Of a stretch of DNA of 64,000 bases, positions 1-8,022 are shown one piece after another (the stretch's first letter is position 1; every line of letters starts with the position of its first letter). The stretch spans positions 62,001 through 126,000 of the forward strand of contig JANPBT010000017.1 in the NCBI GenBank assembly GCA_031430575.1. Reading direction: 5' to 3'. Both the position numbers and the translations under genes were made by a program. The notes beneath the pieces were generated by a model. It saw only the letters and a list, made by a program, of their open reading frames with translations, was not told the DNA's origin and ran no database searches. Source of the stretch: JANMDS01 sp031430575 (lineage in GTDB: Bacteria; Pseudomonadota; Gammaproteobacteria; Burkholderiales; Casimicrobiaceae).

Positions 1-450
1 TGGGCGAACGTCTTGCTCGATGAGCTCGATCAATTCGTGAAGCACGATTTGCGCTGCAAAGGCTATTTACGCTACGTCGATGATTTTTTGCTTTTTTCCA
101 ACTCGAAAGCCGAGCTTTGGGCGTGGAAAGATGCCATTCGCGAAAAGTTAAACGCGCTCCGGCTCTCGCTGCACGAGCGCGAAAGCTCGGTTTACCCCGT
201 GAAAAACGGCATTCCTTTTCTCGGGATGCGGCTTTTCATCGATTATCGTCGGCTCAAAAGCCGCAACGCCCATGCCTTTGAAGCCCGCATGCGCGAATGG
301 CAAATCGCCGTCGCTGCGGGCGAACTCTCAATGGAAGAAGTGCAAATCAAGATTGCCGGCTGGGTGGCGCATGCCGCGCACGCCAACACCGCCATGCTGC
401 GCGAGAAGATTTTTCAGAAATACACCTTTAAACCACCAAAGAAGCGATGA
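1..450 (+). CDS. DGR-type reverse transcriptase, 3' part (5' end outside window)
   Basis: The open frame enters from the left edge, so this is the C-terminal ~149 residues of a reverse transcriptase. The catalytic YVDD box is encoded at 73-84. It is preceded by a WANV...ELDQFVKH segment and followed by FLGMRLF, the arrangement seen in reverse transcriptases of diversity-generating retroelements (DGRs). Such enzymes copy a template-repeat RNA with errors at adenines and, with Avd, rewrite the variable region of a target gene. An avd-like gene follows after 7 bases, and a convergent gene carries a matching C-type-lectin-type target domain. The TTG at 13 is not a credible start, because the frame and family similarity continue to base 1. 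The family is fairly certain; the N-terminal palm motifs cannot be seen. Confidence 0.88.
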   Translation, partial: WANVLLDELDQFVKHDLRCKGYLRYVDDFLLFSNSKAELWAWKDAIREKLNALRLSLHERESSVYPVKNGIPFLGMRLFIDYRRLKSRNAHAFEARMREWQIAVAAGELSMEEVQIKIAGWVAHAAHANTAMLREKIFQKYTFKPPKKR

Positions 451-457
451 AAAAATC

Positions 458-847
458 ATGACCACCCACTACACCCCGCGCCCGCCCGACGGCGAGCCTG
501 CCAACGGCTTCGTTTTCAGCCCCGTTTTCACCAAAATTTACGAGCTGATCCGCTGGTTGATCCCGCATACGCTGAAATTCCCGCGCCAGCAGCGCTTCGT
601 AGTGGCCGCAGCCCTGCAGCAAGGCTGCCAAACGGTGCTCCAGCGGCTTTTGGAAGCCCAGCGCAGTCAAAGCCCTGCGGCGCGGCTTTTGCACGCCGAC
701 GTCGCCCTTGCGCAGTTGCGGCTCAATTGGCGGCTCGCCTTTGAATGGCAGCTCATTACCGAAAAGCAATTCGAGCATGGCGCAAAGCTCATGGAAGAAG
801 TGGGCAAGCTGCTCGGCGCTTGGCTCAAAAATGCACGGGCGCGCTAA
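458..847 (+). CDS. avd: Avd-like DGR accessory protein (four-helix bundle)
   Basis: This 129-residue protein starts at the ATG 7 bases after the reverse transcriptase stop, so the two genes are likely co-transcribed. The stretch FTKIYELIRWLIP, then KFPRQQRF, and the C-terminal QFEHGAKLMEEVGKLLGAWLK match the four-helix-bundle accessory proteins of DGRs. Avd forms a basic pentameric barrel that binds the reverse transcriptase and the template RNA and is needed for mutagenic homing. The protein is Arg/Lys-rich, as expected for that role. The longer frame opening at 272 overlaps the reverse transcriptase and is not supported. Confidence 0.85.
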   Translation: MTTHYTPRPPDGEPANGFVFSPVFTKIYELIRWLIPHTLKFPRQQRFVVAAALQQGCQTVLQRLLEAQRSQSPAARLLHADVALAQLRLNWRLAFEWQLITEKQFEHGAKLMEEVGKLLGAWLKNARAR

Positions 848-852
848 AACCA

Positions 853-966
853 ATCCCCTCCCCCAGCGGGGGAGGGCTAGGGTGGGGGAGATTTTGCGCG
901 CCCTCAAACTCGTTCTTCGCAGCGGAAACCACCCCATCCCAGCCTTCCCCGCTGGGGGAAGGCACC
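853..966. repeat. Two GC-rich palindromic repeats between avd and the DGR target gene
   Basis: Two related palindromes lie at about 853-890 and 931-966, with arms CCCTCCCC/GGGGAGGG and CCTTCCCC/GGGGAAGG around a CAGC or GCTG centre. They belong to a family whose third copy in this window interrupts guaA at 25706-25742. They occupy the convergent 3' ends of avd and the KAP NTPase gene and could act as a two-way terminator. DGRs often have a hairpin just downstream of the variable region, but whether these repeats serve that role is only a guess. No gene is seen from 848 to 1064. Confidence 0.6.
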
Positions 967-1064
967 AAAACCATCCGCGCTCAAAAATGCGCGAGCGCGC
1001 TAACGCGCGCAACCCGCAAACCCTGCTCGCGAGCGCAAATCTCAGCTACTGCCACGAACAGGAT

Positions 1065-4000
1065 TCAGCGTTCATTTTTCGCCAGGGACATCACCACCCG
1101 AAACCCAGTATTGTTGCCCCAATCATCGGGTCGAGGCCTGCTACGGAACGAAGCGCGCGCGTAGTCGGAATTATTGACCCAAGAGCCACCGCGCAGCGCC
1201 GGGTAATCAGACCCTTTCCAGTCACGATCACGCCCAGTCGGCGTCGCAACGTTTACGCCATCTTTATCGTAAAGATTTGCCTGCCATTCCCAAAGATTCC
1301 CTGCTAAATCACTCGCGCCAAGCGCGTTCGGCGGGAAAAGCCCGACAACACTTGCCCGCCCAATTTCACTTTTATCGATATTCGCTTGCAAATGGGCGCT
1401 TTTCGCATTGTCATTCCAAAAGTATTCGCGATCATCCGCGCTTTCAAATGAGCTTGCGCGCGCTGCCCGCTCCCATTGGGCTTCGGTCGGCAGATGGATG
1501 CCGAAAACACCCCCATCCTGCGCCGCAGGTATTTTCAATGCAATTTCATCCGCCATTTTGGAATTCAGCCACCGAGCATAGGCGCGCGCCTCAAACCAAT
1601 TCACGCCCCAAACCGCCCGCGACCCATGCGCCCGCTGCTCCGCCCATTGCATCGGGGCTCGCCGGAGTTCCTCGAGCCGCCGTTCAAGACGCGCTTTGTA
1701 TTCTGGAGGCATTTTTTCCGGATTTTTTCCACTGAGCCAGCGCTTGCCTTCTTCGTCTAGAAACCACTTTTCTGTGTAGCCTCCATCATCGACGAAGGCG
1801 GCGAATTGATCGACGGTGGTGAGATTGAGGGCGATTAAGAAATCGTTTGTGAGGTCGAATTCCCGGCGCGGGTTATCGTTCTCCGATTTCGCGCCCATCC
1901 AAAACTTACCGGACTTCACGCGAACGAAGCCGGGGATAGGCTCGTTCTCATCTGAATTGCCTTTGTATTTTTCTTTCGGCAGCCAAAGCGCAACACCAGG
2001 TTTTTTGGCATCTTTATCTTCTTTTGATGCCCAAAGCGTTTCCCCATCAAACCGAACATCCGCCCCCAGCGTAGAGCGCACATCTGCCCACAGCTCGCGG
2101 CGCTTCAGCATCGCCAAATCGGTGATTTCTTTACTGAAATCTCGCTCCGCGTCGGAAAACGTATCTTTTACAAGCTCCCAAAACTTCGGGCTATCTTCGC
2201 GGGAAATATAGGGCGCGAGATACTGCAAACCGCGCAGGAGGCGGTAACGTGCGTCGGTATCACCAACCGCAACGGAGATCGAATCTTTGGCGATTTTTTC
2301 AAGACCAGCGGCAGAATCAACGTCGAGCACGTGCCCCGCCAAAAGCCCGTTATTCGCAGCAAGAGTTGCCTGCACGGCTTGCGATTTCGATTGCCAATGA
2401 CTGAAAAGTTGGTCCAGATCCCGCACCATTTGGCGCGGCCGAGCATCAACTTTCAGCAAAGATTGTGGCGAAGTCGATAAGACCGTAGTCACGGTTTCGC
2501 CGCTACCCGCCACAATTTCCACGGGAATATCTTTTCCTAAAAGGCTGAAGTAATCAAGTGCGTTGATATTGAAAACTTGTGAACCAAGCTCACCCGCGAG
2601 CGCGTGCAGTAATTTGAGGGCATCAAATACATGGCGTTGCGCCGCGCGGAATTCAATTAAATGCGTCACCAACGGCAAGCGCACTTGCTGCGCCAGCGCC
2701 CTGGCTTCAGAGTCACGAATGGATTCGATCCGCGCCGTCAAATCGGGGCGCAGCCCTCTCAGATTATTTGATCTCAGCGCATGAGTTCGTTTGCTACTGC
2801 CTTCAACGACCCAAGACAATAAATCGCTATCCGATACCAACCCCTTGCGAAACGCAGGCGGTATCGTAGCTTTCGATTTCGTGCCATCCGCAGCCGTAAT
2901 CTCGTTGCCCTCCTGCTCCGAAAAAGCAACAAGCAATATTAAAAACCCCTCCAATTTACGGCGCAGATTTCGATACAACTCCGGCTGGAAAAGCTGAATC
3001 AACAAAAATACGAGCACGACTCGCGTATCGGACTTTCCACCAGAATTACGCGAAAGCGGCTTTCCCCGCGCAGCGGCGACCGCCGCGGTTTGATGCATCA
3101 ACTCCACCATGCGAATCAGCTTACGCGGAACAAAACCATGAAAGCCAGTAAATGCAAGATCAAGCAAATCCAGCGTTGAAGCTTCTCTCGATATTCCATG
3201 TTTTTCTGTACCGGCGGTATCAGTTTTTTTACTCGGCGGGTCAAACCAGCGCATATGCTCATCGTCCTCGATGGATTTCTCATACGTGCGGACAAATAAG
3301 ATTGCTTGCTCTTTGGTCAGCGCTGGCAACCGAAACGGCAAATGCACAATCTTTTCTAAATACTCAAAGCCTGTGATCGGCATTTCAGGCTTTTTGCCTG
3401 CCAGCGCGTAATCTTTATAGCGATGCCCAATGCCCCGCTCTACCACTTCTTCATCGAGCGCGAGGACGAAAGCGAAGCTTTCTAGGTTGAAAACCGTCTT
3501 GATGAGTTCGAGCGTTTCGACTGCTTTTTCGGGTAGGCAACGGTCGAGGTCGTCTATGAAGATGACGAAGTTGACTTTGATGTTTTGGCTTAGATAGTTC
3601 CCACCGAGCTCGTTCGCATACTTTTTCGGGCGGGTGACGTGCTTGAGATGCTCGTGAATTTCATAGTAGTGGCGGCCATCGTCCGCGTACTTAAAGTTTT
3701 TGTGAAGATTGCGAAGTGGTTTACTCTTGGGAAACCATTTGCGCAATATCTTGATCGCCGAAAACGCAACGCCCGCTCCGGGTTGCACAATTTCGAGCGC
3801 GACCAAGACGCTCGTGTGCAAGTCTTCAACGCCATCGAGCGCGTCGTCGAGAGCTGGCTTCAGTTTCTCCCAGCCCGCATCGATCTTTTCCTTGCGCTTC
3901 TCGCGCTTTGTTTGGGCGCTCGCGATCGTCTCCTTGAGCGCGGCAAGGATATGTAGCAAAAGCGGTACGAGCAGGTGCGGCTCATGTTCGTATTTCCATG

Positions 4001-4298
4001 GCTGGAAAAGCACGGGAACGGTGAGGCCGTAGCCCGCATCTTGGGTAGCGTTGCGAGCCTCGATTCGTTTTACTTCTAACGCTTCCGCTTTTTCAAGGAT
4101 GAGCTTCAACAGCCGCGATTTGCCCGCGCCCCACTCACCGAAGATGCCAACGACGAGCGGATCTTCGCCTATAGTGCTTTTACCGTCCTCGCCAAAACCG
4201 TCTTTATAAAGCGCAGTTTCAACCCTCGCCCAAAGCGTATCTGCATAAACGCCGTAGCCAAGGTAATCGTCGTTCCGCGATTTTTTATCGTCCACCAT
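1065..4298 (-). CDS. KAP-type P-loop NTPase with C-terminal FGE-sulfatase/C-type-lectin domain; probable DGR target
   Basis: The protein has 1077 residues. The N-terminal NTPase shows Walker A GEWGAGKS (residues 54-61) and Walker B FVIFIDDLDRC (about 244-254), typical of KAP NTPases. The middle is long and mainly helical. Residues ~787-1077 form a formylglycine-generating-enzyme-like domain: WMGAKSE, LPTEAQWERAARA, GNLWEW, RGGSW and GFRVV. That fold is the usual DGR target, and the adjacent convergent reverse transcriptase and Avd make this the likely substrate. The last ~35 residues are rich in Asn, Asp, Ser and Arg codons between RGGSW and GFRVV, as in variable regions. NTPases fused to diversified ligand-binding domains are known from bacterial conflict and signalling systems; a sensor role here is inference. 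One dispersed-motif copy is translated as KIPAAQ at 1514-1532. Confidence 0.88.
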   Translation of the reverse strand: MVDDKKSRNDDYLGYGVYADTLWARVETALYKDGFGEDGKSTIGEDPLVVGIFGEWGAGKSRLLKLILEKAEALEVKRIEARNATQDAGYGLTVPVLFQPWKYEHEPHLLVPLLLHILAALKETIASAQTKREKRKEKIDAGWEKLKPALDDALDGVEDLHTSVLVALEIVQPGAGVAFSAIKILRKWFPKSKPLRNLHKNFKYADDGRHYYEIHEHLKHVTRPKKYANELGGNYLSQNIKVNFVIFIDDLDRCLPEKAVETLELIKTVFNLESFAFVLALDEEVVERGIGHRYKDYALAGKKPEMPITGFEYLEKIVHLPFRLPALTKEQAILFVRTYEKSIEDDEHMRWFDPPSKKTDTAGTEKHGISREASTLDLLDLAFTGFHGFVPRKLIRMVELMHQTAAVAAARGKPLSRNSGGKSDTRVVLVFLLIQLFQPELYRNLRRKLEGFLILLVAFSEQEGNEITAADGTKSKATIPPAFRKGLVSDSDLLSWVVEGSSKRTHALRSNNLRGLRPDLTARIESIRDSEARALAQQVRLPLVTHLIEFRAAQRHVFDALKLLHALAGELGSQVFNINALDYFSLLGKDIPVEIVAGSGETVTTVLSTSPQSLLKVDARPRQMVRDLDQLFSHWQSKSQAVQATLAANNGLLAGHVLDVDSAAGLEKIAKDSISVAVGDTDARYRLLRGLQYLAPYISREDSPKFWELVKDTFSDAERDFSKEITDLAMLKRRELWADVRSTLGADVRFDGETLWASKEDKDAKKPGVALWLPKEKYKGNSDENEPIPGFVRVKSGKFWMGAKSENDNPRREFDLTNDFLIALNLTTVDQFAAFVDDGGYTEKWFLDEEGKRWLSGKNPEKMPPEYKARLERRLEELRRAPMQWAEQRAHGSRAVWGVNWFEARAYARWLNSKMADEIALKIPAAQDGGVFGIHLPTEAQWERAARASSFESADDREYFWNDNAKSAHLQANIDKSEIGRASVVGLFPPNALGASDLAGNLWEWQANLYDKDGVNVATPTGRDRDWKGSDYPALRGGSWVNNSDYARASFRSRPRPDDWGNNTGFRVVMSLAKNER
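1085..1200 (-). other. Probable DGR variable region (VR) with IMH-like end
   Basis: On the coding (minus) strand the segment runs from RGGSW to GFRVV of the KAP NTPase. The codons at 1107-1178 between these anchors are the expected variable positions: V-N-N-S-D-Y, then S-F-R-S-R and P-D-D-W-G-N-N-T. The GC-rich stretch at 1085-1106 encoding GFRVV lies where the initiation-of-mutagenic-homing element sits in other DGRs. I found no second copy (template repeat) in the window, so the assignment rests on domain, position and neighbours only. Confidence 0.65.
1514..1532 (-). repeat. Dispersed motif copy inside the KAP NTPase gene
   Basis: The inner end differs (CATCC). It is read LKIPAAQDGG in the FGE-like domain. 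Confidence 0.7.
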
Positions 4299-4511
4299 GC
4301 GCTATGCCCCCAGAGCCAAAGAATTGCTTTTTTTGAGTTTCGAGATTAGTTTGCCTGAATGTTACGGAGCGCGGCGCGGGTATGCGTGCGATTTTGCGAA
4401 TGCCACCGCCCTGCGCACCGCGGCGCTCATCGACGGCGAAGGAGAAAATCGAGGCATACCGCAGCGAGCTTGGTGCACCAACCCGCCGCGCCCGATAGAG
4501 TGGTGCTTTCT

Positions 4512-4521
4512 GGGGGGGGGG
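4512..4521 (+). repeat. Run of ten G next to a dispersed-motif copy
   Basis: A homopolymer of ten G in non-coding DNA begins 11 bases before the dispersed motif at 4523. It is a candidate slippage site. The stretch 4299-4551 holds no convincing gene; the long plus-strand frame through it is the antisense of yciO extended upstream. Confidence 0.6.
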
Positions 4522-4522
4522 C

Positions 4523-4541
4523 TTACCTGCGGCGCAGATTT
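4523..4541 (+). repeat. Dispersed 19-bp motif copy (downstream of yciO)
   Basis: Eighteen of 19 positions match; it lies 10 bases beyond the yciO stop and next to the ten-G run. Confidence 0.88.
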
Positions 4542-4551
4542 GGCTTCAAAA

Positions 4552-5175
4552 TTAAAGCCCGATCGATGCCGGATCGCCTGCGCCTTGCCGGAGCACTTCG
4601 GTGCTGCCGTCTTCGTTGATGCGGATGATGGTGGTGGCTTCGTTGGGGCAGGCGCCGGAATCTACGAGGGCATCGAGCCCTTGAAAATCGCCTTCGGCAA
4701 TATCGTCGGGCTCGTGGAGCGCATCTTCTTGCCCGGCGGGGATGAAGGTGGCGGAAAGGATCGGCTCGCCCAAGGCTTCGAGCATGGCATGCACGACCCG
4801 ATGATCGGGAACGCGCAGGCCAATCTCGTTGCGCTTGGGCGTTTGCAGCCGCTTGGGCACTTCTCGCGAGGCGGGAAGAATGAACGTGAACGGCCCGGGC
4901 GTCGCGCGCTTGAGCAGGCGAAAAGCGGTGTTATCGACCCGCGCGTAATTCGCGATTTGGGAGAGATCAGCGCAAACGAGCGTGAGAAAGTGCTTTTCAT
5001 CAAGGCCGCGCAGCGCGCGCAATCGGCGCAGGGCATCGGCATCGCCAATATGGCAGCCTAGCGCATAGGCGCTATCGGTTGGGTAAGCAATCACCTGCCC
5101 GGCTTGCAGGGCTTCTACCGCATGGCGGATCAGGCGCGGTTGAGGGTTTTCGGGGTGGATGATAAATCGCTGCAT
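4552..5175 (-). CDS. yciO: YciO/Sua5/YrdC-family L-threonylcarbamoyladenylate synthase-like protein
   Basis: This 207-residue single-domain protein has the YrdC fold signatures VIAYPTDSAYALGC near the N-terminus, then RLLKRATPGPFTFIL and NEIGLRVPDH. The family includes TsaC/Sua5, which makes threonylcarbamoyl-AMP for tRNA t6A modification; length and motifs place this protein with the YciO branch, whose main role is less certain. It starts at the ATG at 5175 and is divergent from the CysB-like regulator. A tsaE gene, also part of the t6A pathway, lies far away at 54341. Confidence 0.85.
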   Translation of the reverse strand: MQRFIIHPENPQPRLIRHAVEALQAGQVIAYPTDSAYALGCHIGDADALRRLRALRGLDEKHFLTLVCADLSQIANYARVDNTAFRLLKRATPGPFTFILPASREVPKRLQTPKRNEIGLRVPDHRVVHAMLEALGEPILSATFIPAGQEDALHEPDDIAEGDFQGLDALVDSGACPNEATTIIRINEDGSTEVLRQGAGDPASIGL

Positions 5176-5216
5176 TTACGCAGTGTAATATTGATATGCC
5201 TTTGCCGCATGGCTGC

Positions 5217-5235
5217 AAATCTGCGCCGCAGGTAT
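5217..5235 (-). repeat. Dispersed 19-bp motif copy in the leader of the CysB-like gene
   Basis: Exact copy in the 69-base divergent gap between yciO and the regulator, ending 9 bases before the regulator's first ATG. Confidence 0.92.
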
Positions 5236-5244
5236 CATCTGCAT

Positions 5245-6186
5245 ATGCATATGAATCTTTTGCAACTTCAAATTATCGTCGCGATTGTCGATGCGCGGCT
5301 TTCGATTTCTGCCGCTGCGGGCGCGCTTGAGATGTCTCAGCCTGCGCTTTCAAAGCATGTGATTGCATTTGAAAAAGAAATCGGCTTCCCCATCTTTGAT
5401 CGTCGCGGCAAGCGCATTGAGCGGGTGACTGCCGCGGGCGAGCAAGTGCTGGTGATTGCGCGGCGGGTGCTCGGTGAGCTCACCAATATCGAAGCCGTTG
5501 CCGGAGAATTTAAAAATGCCATCGGGGGCGAGCTCACGATCGCAACGACCCATACGCAAGCGCGCTACGTGCTCCCGAGCGTGATCGAGCCTTTTATGAA
5601 GCGCTTCCCCGATTGCCAGCTTGCGCTCAAGCAAGGCACGCCGCAAGCCTGCGCTGCGCTCGTTGCTTCCGGTCAGGCCGACATTGCGATTGCAACGGAA
5701 GCGCTGGCCGAGCATCCCGATTTGGTCACTCTTGGCGTTTACGATTGGAATCGGGTCATCGTCGTGCCCGATGGCCATGCATTGACCGCAATCAAAAAGC
5801 CGAAAATCACCGATCTCGGGCGCTTCGCGCTGATCACTTACGACGGCACCTTTACCGGACGTTCAAAAATCGATGCTGCGTTTCGCCGTGCTGGCATTGC
5901 GCCGCGGGTCACTTTAACTGCGCTCGATTCCGATGTGATCAAAACTTACGTGCGCTTGGGCTTAGGCGTGGGCGTCATTGCGCAAATGGCCTTCGAGCCT
6001 GATCGGGATCAAGGCTTAACGATGATTGATGCCGCGCATTTATTTGAGCCTTCCACCACCCGCATCGGCTTTCGCCGTGGCTCGGTGCATCGGCTCACGG
6101 TGTATGAATTTATCGCTCATTTCGCGCCGCAGCTCACCCGCAAGCAAATTACGGCTGCGCTAGCCACCGCGCGGCCTAAGCTTTGA
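5245..6186 (+). CDS. LysR-family regulator, CysB-like
   Basis: About 313 residues. The N-terminal winged helix-turn-helix contains ISAAAGALEMSQPALSKHV and the effector domain begins TTHTQARYVLPSVI. That Thr-rich stretch is the sulfate/ligand-binding loop of CysB and Cbl, so a role in sulfur-assimilation control is likely but not proven. Two in-frame ATGs (5245 and 5251) are possible; the second gives MNLLQLQ, closest to CysB N-termini. A dispersed-motif copy ends 9 bases before the first ATG and overlaps the region where a ribosome-binding site would sit. Confidence 0.85.
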   Translation: MHMNLLQLQIIVAIVDARLSISAAAGALEMSQPALSKHVIAFEKEIGFPIFDRRGKRIERVTAAGEQVLVIARRVLGELTNIEAVAGEFKNAIGGELTIATTHTQARYVLPSVIEPFMKRFPDCQLALKQGTPQACAALVASGQADIAIATEALAEHPDLVTLGVYDWNRVIVVPDGHALTAIKKPKITDLGRFALITYDGTFTGRSKIDAAFRRAGIAPRVTLTALDSDVIKTYVRLGLGVGVIAQMAFEPDRDQGLTMIDAAHLFEPSTTRIGFRRGSVHRLTVYEFIAHFAPQLTRKQITAALATARPKL

Positions 6187-7418
6187 CCCCAGAGCAGCGC
6201 CACGCCGAGCCGAAAGCGATTTCGCGGCGGCATTTCACGTGGCTTTTAGCGATGATGTCGATGATCGGCCCGTTCTCAACCGATACCTATATCCCCGCGC
6301 TGAAATCAATGGAATCAGCGCTCAATACTACCAACGTTGCGCTGCTGCAAACGCTCACGGTTTACTTTTTTGCACTCGCCATCATGTCGCTCTGGCATGG
6401 CGCGATTTCTGATTCTGTCGGTCGTCGCCCCGTGCTTTTAGTCTCGCTCGCAGGCTACACGCTGGCATCGATCGGTTGCGCGCTCGCGCCAAATATCACG
6501 GTGCTGCTGGTTTTTCGGGCGCTGCAAGGCGTGCTTGGCGGCGCGGGCACGGTGATCGGTCGCGCGATGATTCGCGATGTGTATTCCGGGGCAGATGCGC
6601 AGCGCATGCAATCGCAAGTCACGATTATTTTTGGGCTTGCGCCTGCGCTCGCGCCGATTGTCGGCGGCTATTTAGTCTCGTGGCTTGGCTGGCGCGCAGT
6701 TTTTGCTTTTATGGTGCTCATGAGCACGGTAACGCTCGTTGGCATTTACCATTTTTTACCGGAAACCCATCCGCCCAAAAAGCGGCAACCGTTCGGCGCG
6801 CGCATCTTATTTGAAAACTACAAACGTATCTTTTTTACGCCGCAGTTTCAGCTGCTTTCTGGCGGCGCGGCCTTCGCTTTTTCTGGGCTCTTTCTCTATA
6901 TCGCCGCCGCGCCAGTCTATGTGCTTGAGCATTTGAAACTCAGCGAAACCCAATTTGCTTGGCTGTTCATGGCCTTCATCTTTGGGCTGATGACAGCAGC
7001 GATGATTTCATCCCGCTTAGCCGGGCGGATCACGCTCAAGCGGCAAATGGGCATTGGGCTTGCGCTGGCGGGCGCAGCGTTCATCGCAAAGTTGATTTAC
7101 GTGATGAATTTTGCGCCGCAGGTGCCGTGGGCAGTGATCCCGCTTTACGTGTACGGCATCGGGCTTGGACTTTTTTCTTCCGCATCCACCCTGCGCCTGC
7201 TCGATCTGTTCCCGACCCTGCGTGGCACCTGCTCCTCGCTGCACTCTTTCGCGCAAACGATGCTCGCAGCCATCGTCTCTGGCATCATCGCGCCCGCAGT
7301 CTCCCATTCGCTCACGCTACTGGCAATGGCCGCACTTATCCAGCTTGTCATCGCAGCGGCGTGTTGGGGCGTTTTTGAGCGATGGTATCGTTCGGCCAAA
7401 CCGCTTACGGATTTATAA
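6183..7418 (+). CDS. Bcr/CflA-type MFS drug-efflux transporter
   Basis: The protein has 411 residues with about 12 hydrophobic segments. GPFSTDTYIPAL in the first helix and the loop SDSVGRRPVLL (MFS motif A) are typical of the Bcr/CflA subfamily of proton-driven drug exporters. The best start is a TTG that overlaps the stop of the upstream regulator by four bases (TTGA), suggesting translational coupling. A start at a later ATG near 6252 would remove part of the first membrane segment. The substrate is unknown. Confidence 0.85.
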   Translation: MTPEQRHAEPKAISRRHFTWLLAMMSMIGPFSTDTYIPALKSMESALNTTNVALLQTLTVYFFALAIMSLWHGAISDSVGRRPVLLVSLAGYTLASIGCALAPNITVLLVFRALQGVLGGAGTVIGRAMIRDVYSGADAQRMQSQVTIIFGLAPALAPIVGGYLVSWLGWRAVFAFMVLMSTVTLVGIYHFLPETHPPKKRQPFGARILFENYKRIFFTPQFQLLSGGAAFAFSGLFLYIAAAPVYVLEHLKLSETQFAWLFMAFIFGLMTAAMISSRLAGRITLKRQMGIGLALAGAAFIAKLIYVMNFAPQVPWAVIPLYVYGIGLGLFSSASTLRLLDLFPTLRGTCSSLHSFAQTMLAAIVSGIIAPAVSHSLTLLAMAALIQLVIAAACWGVFERWYRSAKPLTDL

Positions 7419-7423
7419 CGCTC

Positions 7424-7882
7424 ATGCACCGCTATTTCATCGCTATTTCACTCTCCCTCGCGCTCTTTTTTTCAGCCGGGGCGCACGCACAAGTTAATAA
7501 GGAGCTGCCCTTGATCGAGCTCAAAATTGGTGGCGCCAAGCTAAAAGCCGAGCTGGCAAACGACCAAAATACCCGCATGATCGGTCTCATGAATCGCTTT
7601 TCACTGAAGCCCGATCATGGCATGATGTTTGTCTTTCCATCCGCGCAGATGATTGGCATGTGGATGAAAAATACTTACGTGCCGCTGTCGGTCGCTTTCA
7701 TCGATGAAAAAGGCGTGATCCTCAATATCGAAAACATGAAACCGCAAGTGCTCGATACCCATTCCACGGTTGCTCCGGCGCTTTACGCGCTTGAAATGAA
7801 GCTGGGCTGGTTTGCCGAGCGCGGGCTTAAAGCGGGCATGAAAATCGAGGGTATTGAAAAGGCTGGAAAGTCGAAAGACTGA
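7424..7882 (+). CDS. DUF192-family secreted protein
   Basis: This 152-residue protein begins with a signal peptide (ALFFSAGAHAQ, cleavage expected near residue 24). It then shows DUF192 signatures: IELKIGGAKLKAELA, R(M)IGLMNR, HGMMFVFP and WMKNTYVPLSVAFID. The function of the family is not established. It starts 5 bases after the transporter stop, so it is probably in the same transcript. It is convergent with the addA-like gene. Confidence 0.85.
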   Translation: MHRYFIAISLSLALFFSAGAHAQVNKELPLIELKIGGAKLKAELANDQNTRMIGLMNRFSLKPDHGMMFVFPSAQMIGMWMKNTYVPLSVAFIDEKGVILNIENMKPQVLDTHSTVAPALYALEMKLGWFAERGLKAGMKIEGIEKAGKSKD

Positions 7883-7893
7883 GTTTTTCAGTC

Positions 7894-7912
7894 ATACCTG
7901 CGGCGCAGATTT
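7894..7912 (+). repeat. Dispersed 19-bp motif copy (intergenic)
   Basis: Exact copy of ATACCTGCGGCGCAGATTT, 11 bases after the DUF192 stop and between convergent genes. It is followed by several short direct repeats of TTTTTCAGT up to about 7960. Confidence 0.9.
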
Positions 7913-8022
7913 GGGGCTTTTTCAGTGATTTTTCAGTGCTTTCTTCAGTTCTTTTTCAGCCGCGCCGAGCGCTCGCATTGAGCTAGACGAGATCCGGTCA
8001 TTTGAGCCTGCCTCGGGCGCGC

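Noticed and set aside
428..1012. Minus-strand frame opposite avd
   Set aside because: It is the antisense of avd extended by the GC-rich palindromes; avd has clear family motifs.
4297..5061. Long plus-strand frame of 254 codons opposite yciO
   Set aside because: It is mainly the antisense of yciO, runs through the ten-G tract and the dispersed motif, and resembles no protein family.
7111..7124. Motif look-alike in the MFS transporter gene (FAPQVPW)
   Set aside because: Only GCGCCGCAGGT matches; the flanks do not, so chance or codon usage explains it. The same holds for 41171-41184 in hpnE and about 39303 in hpnC.
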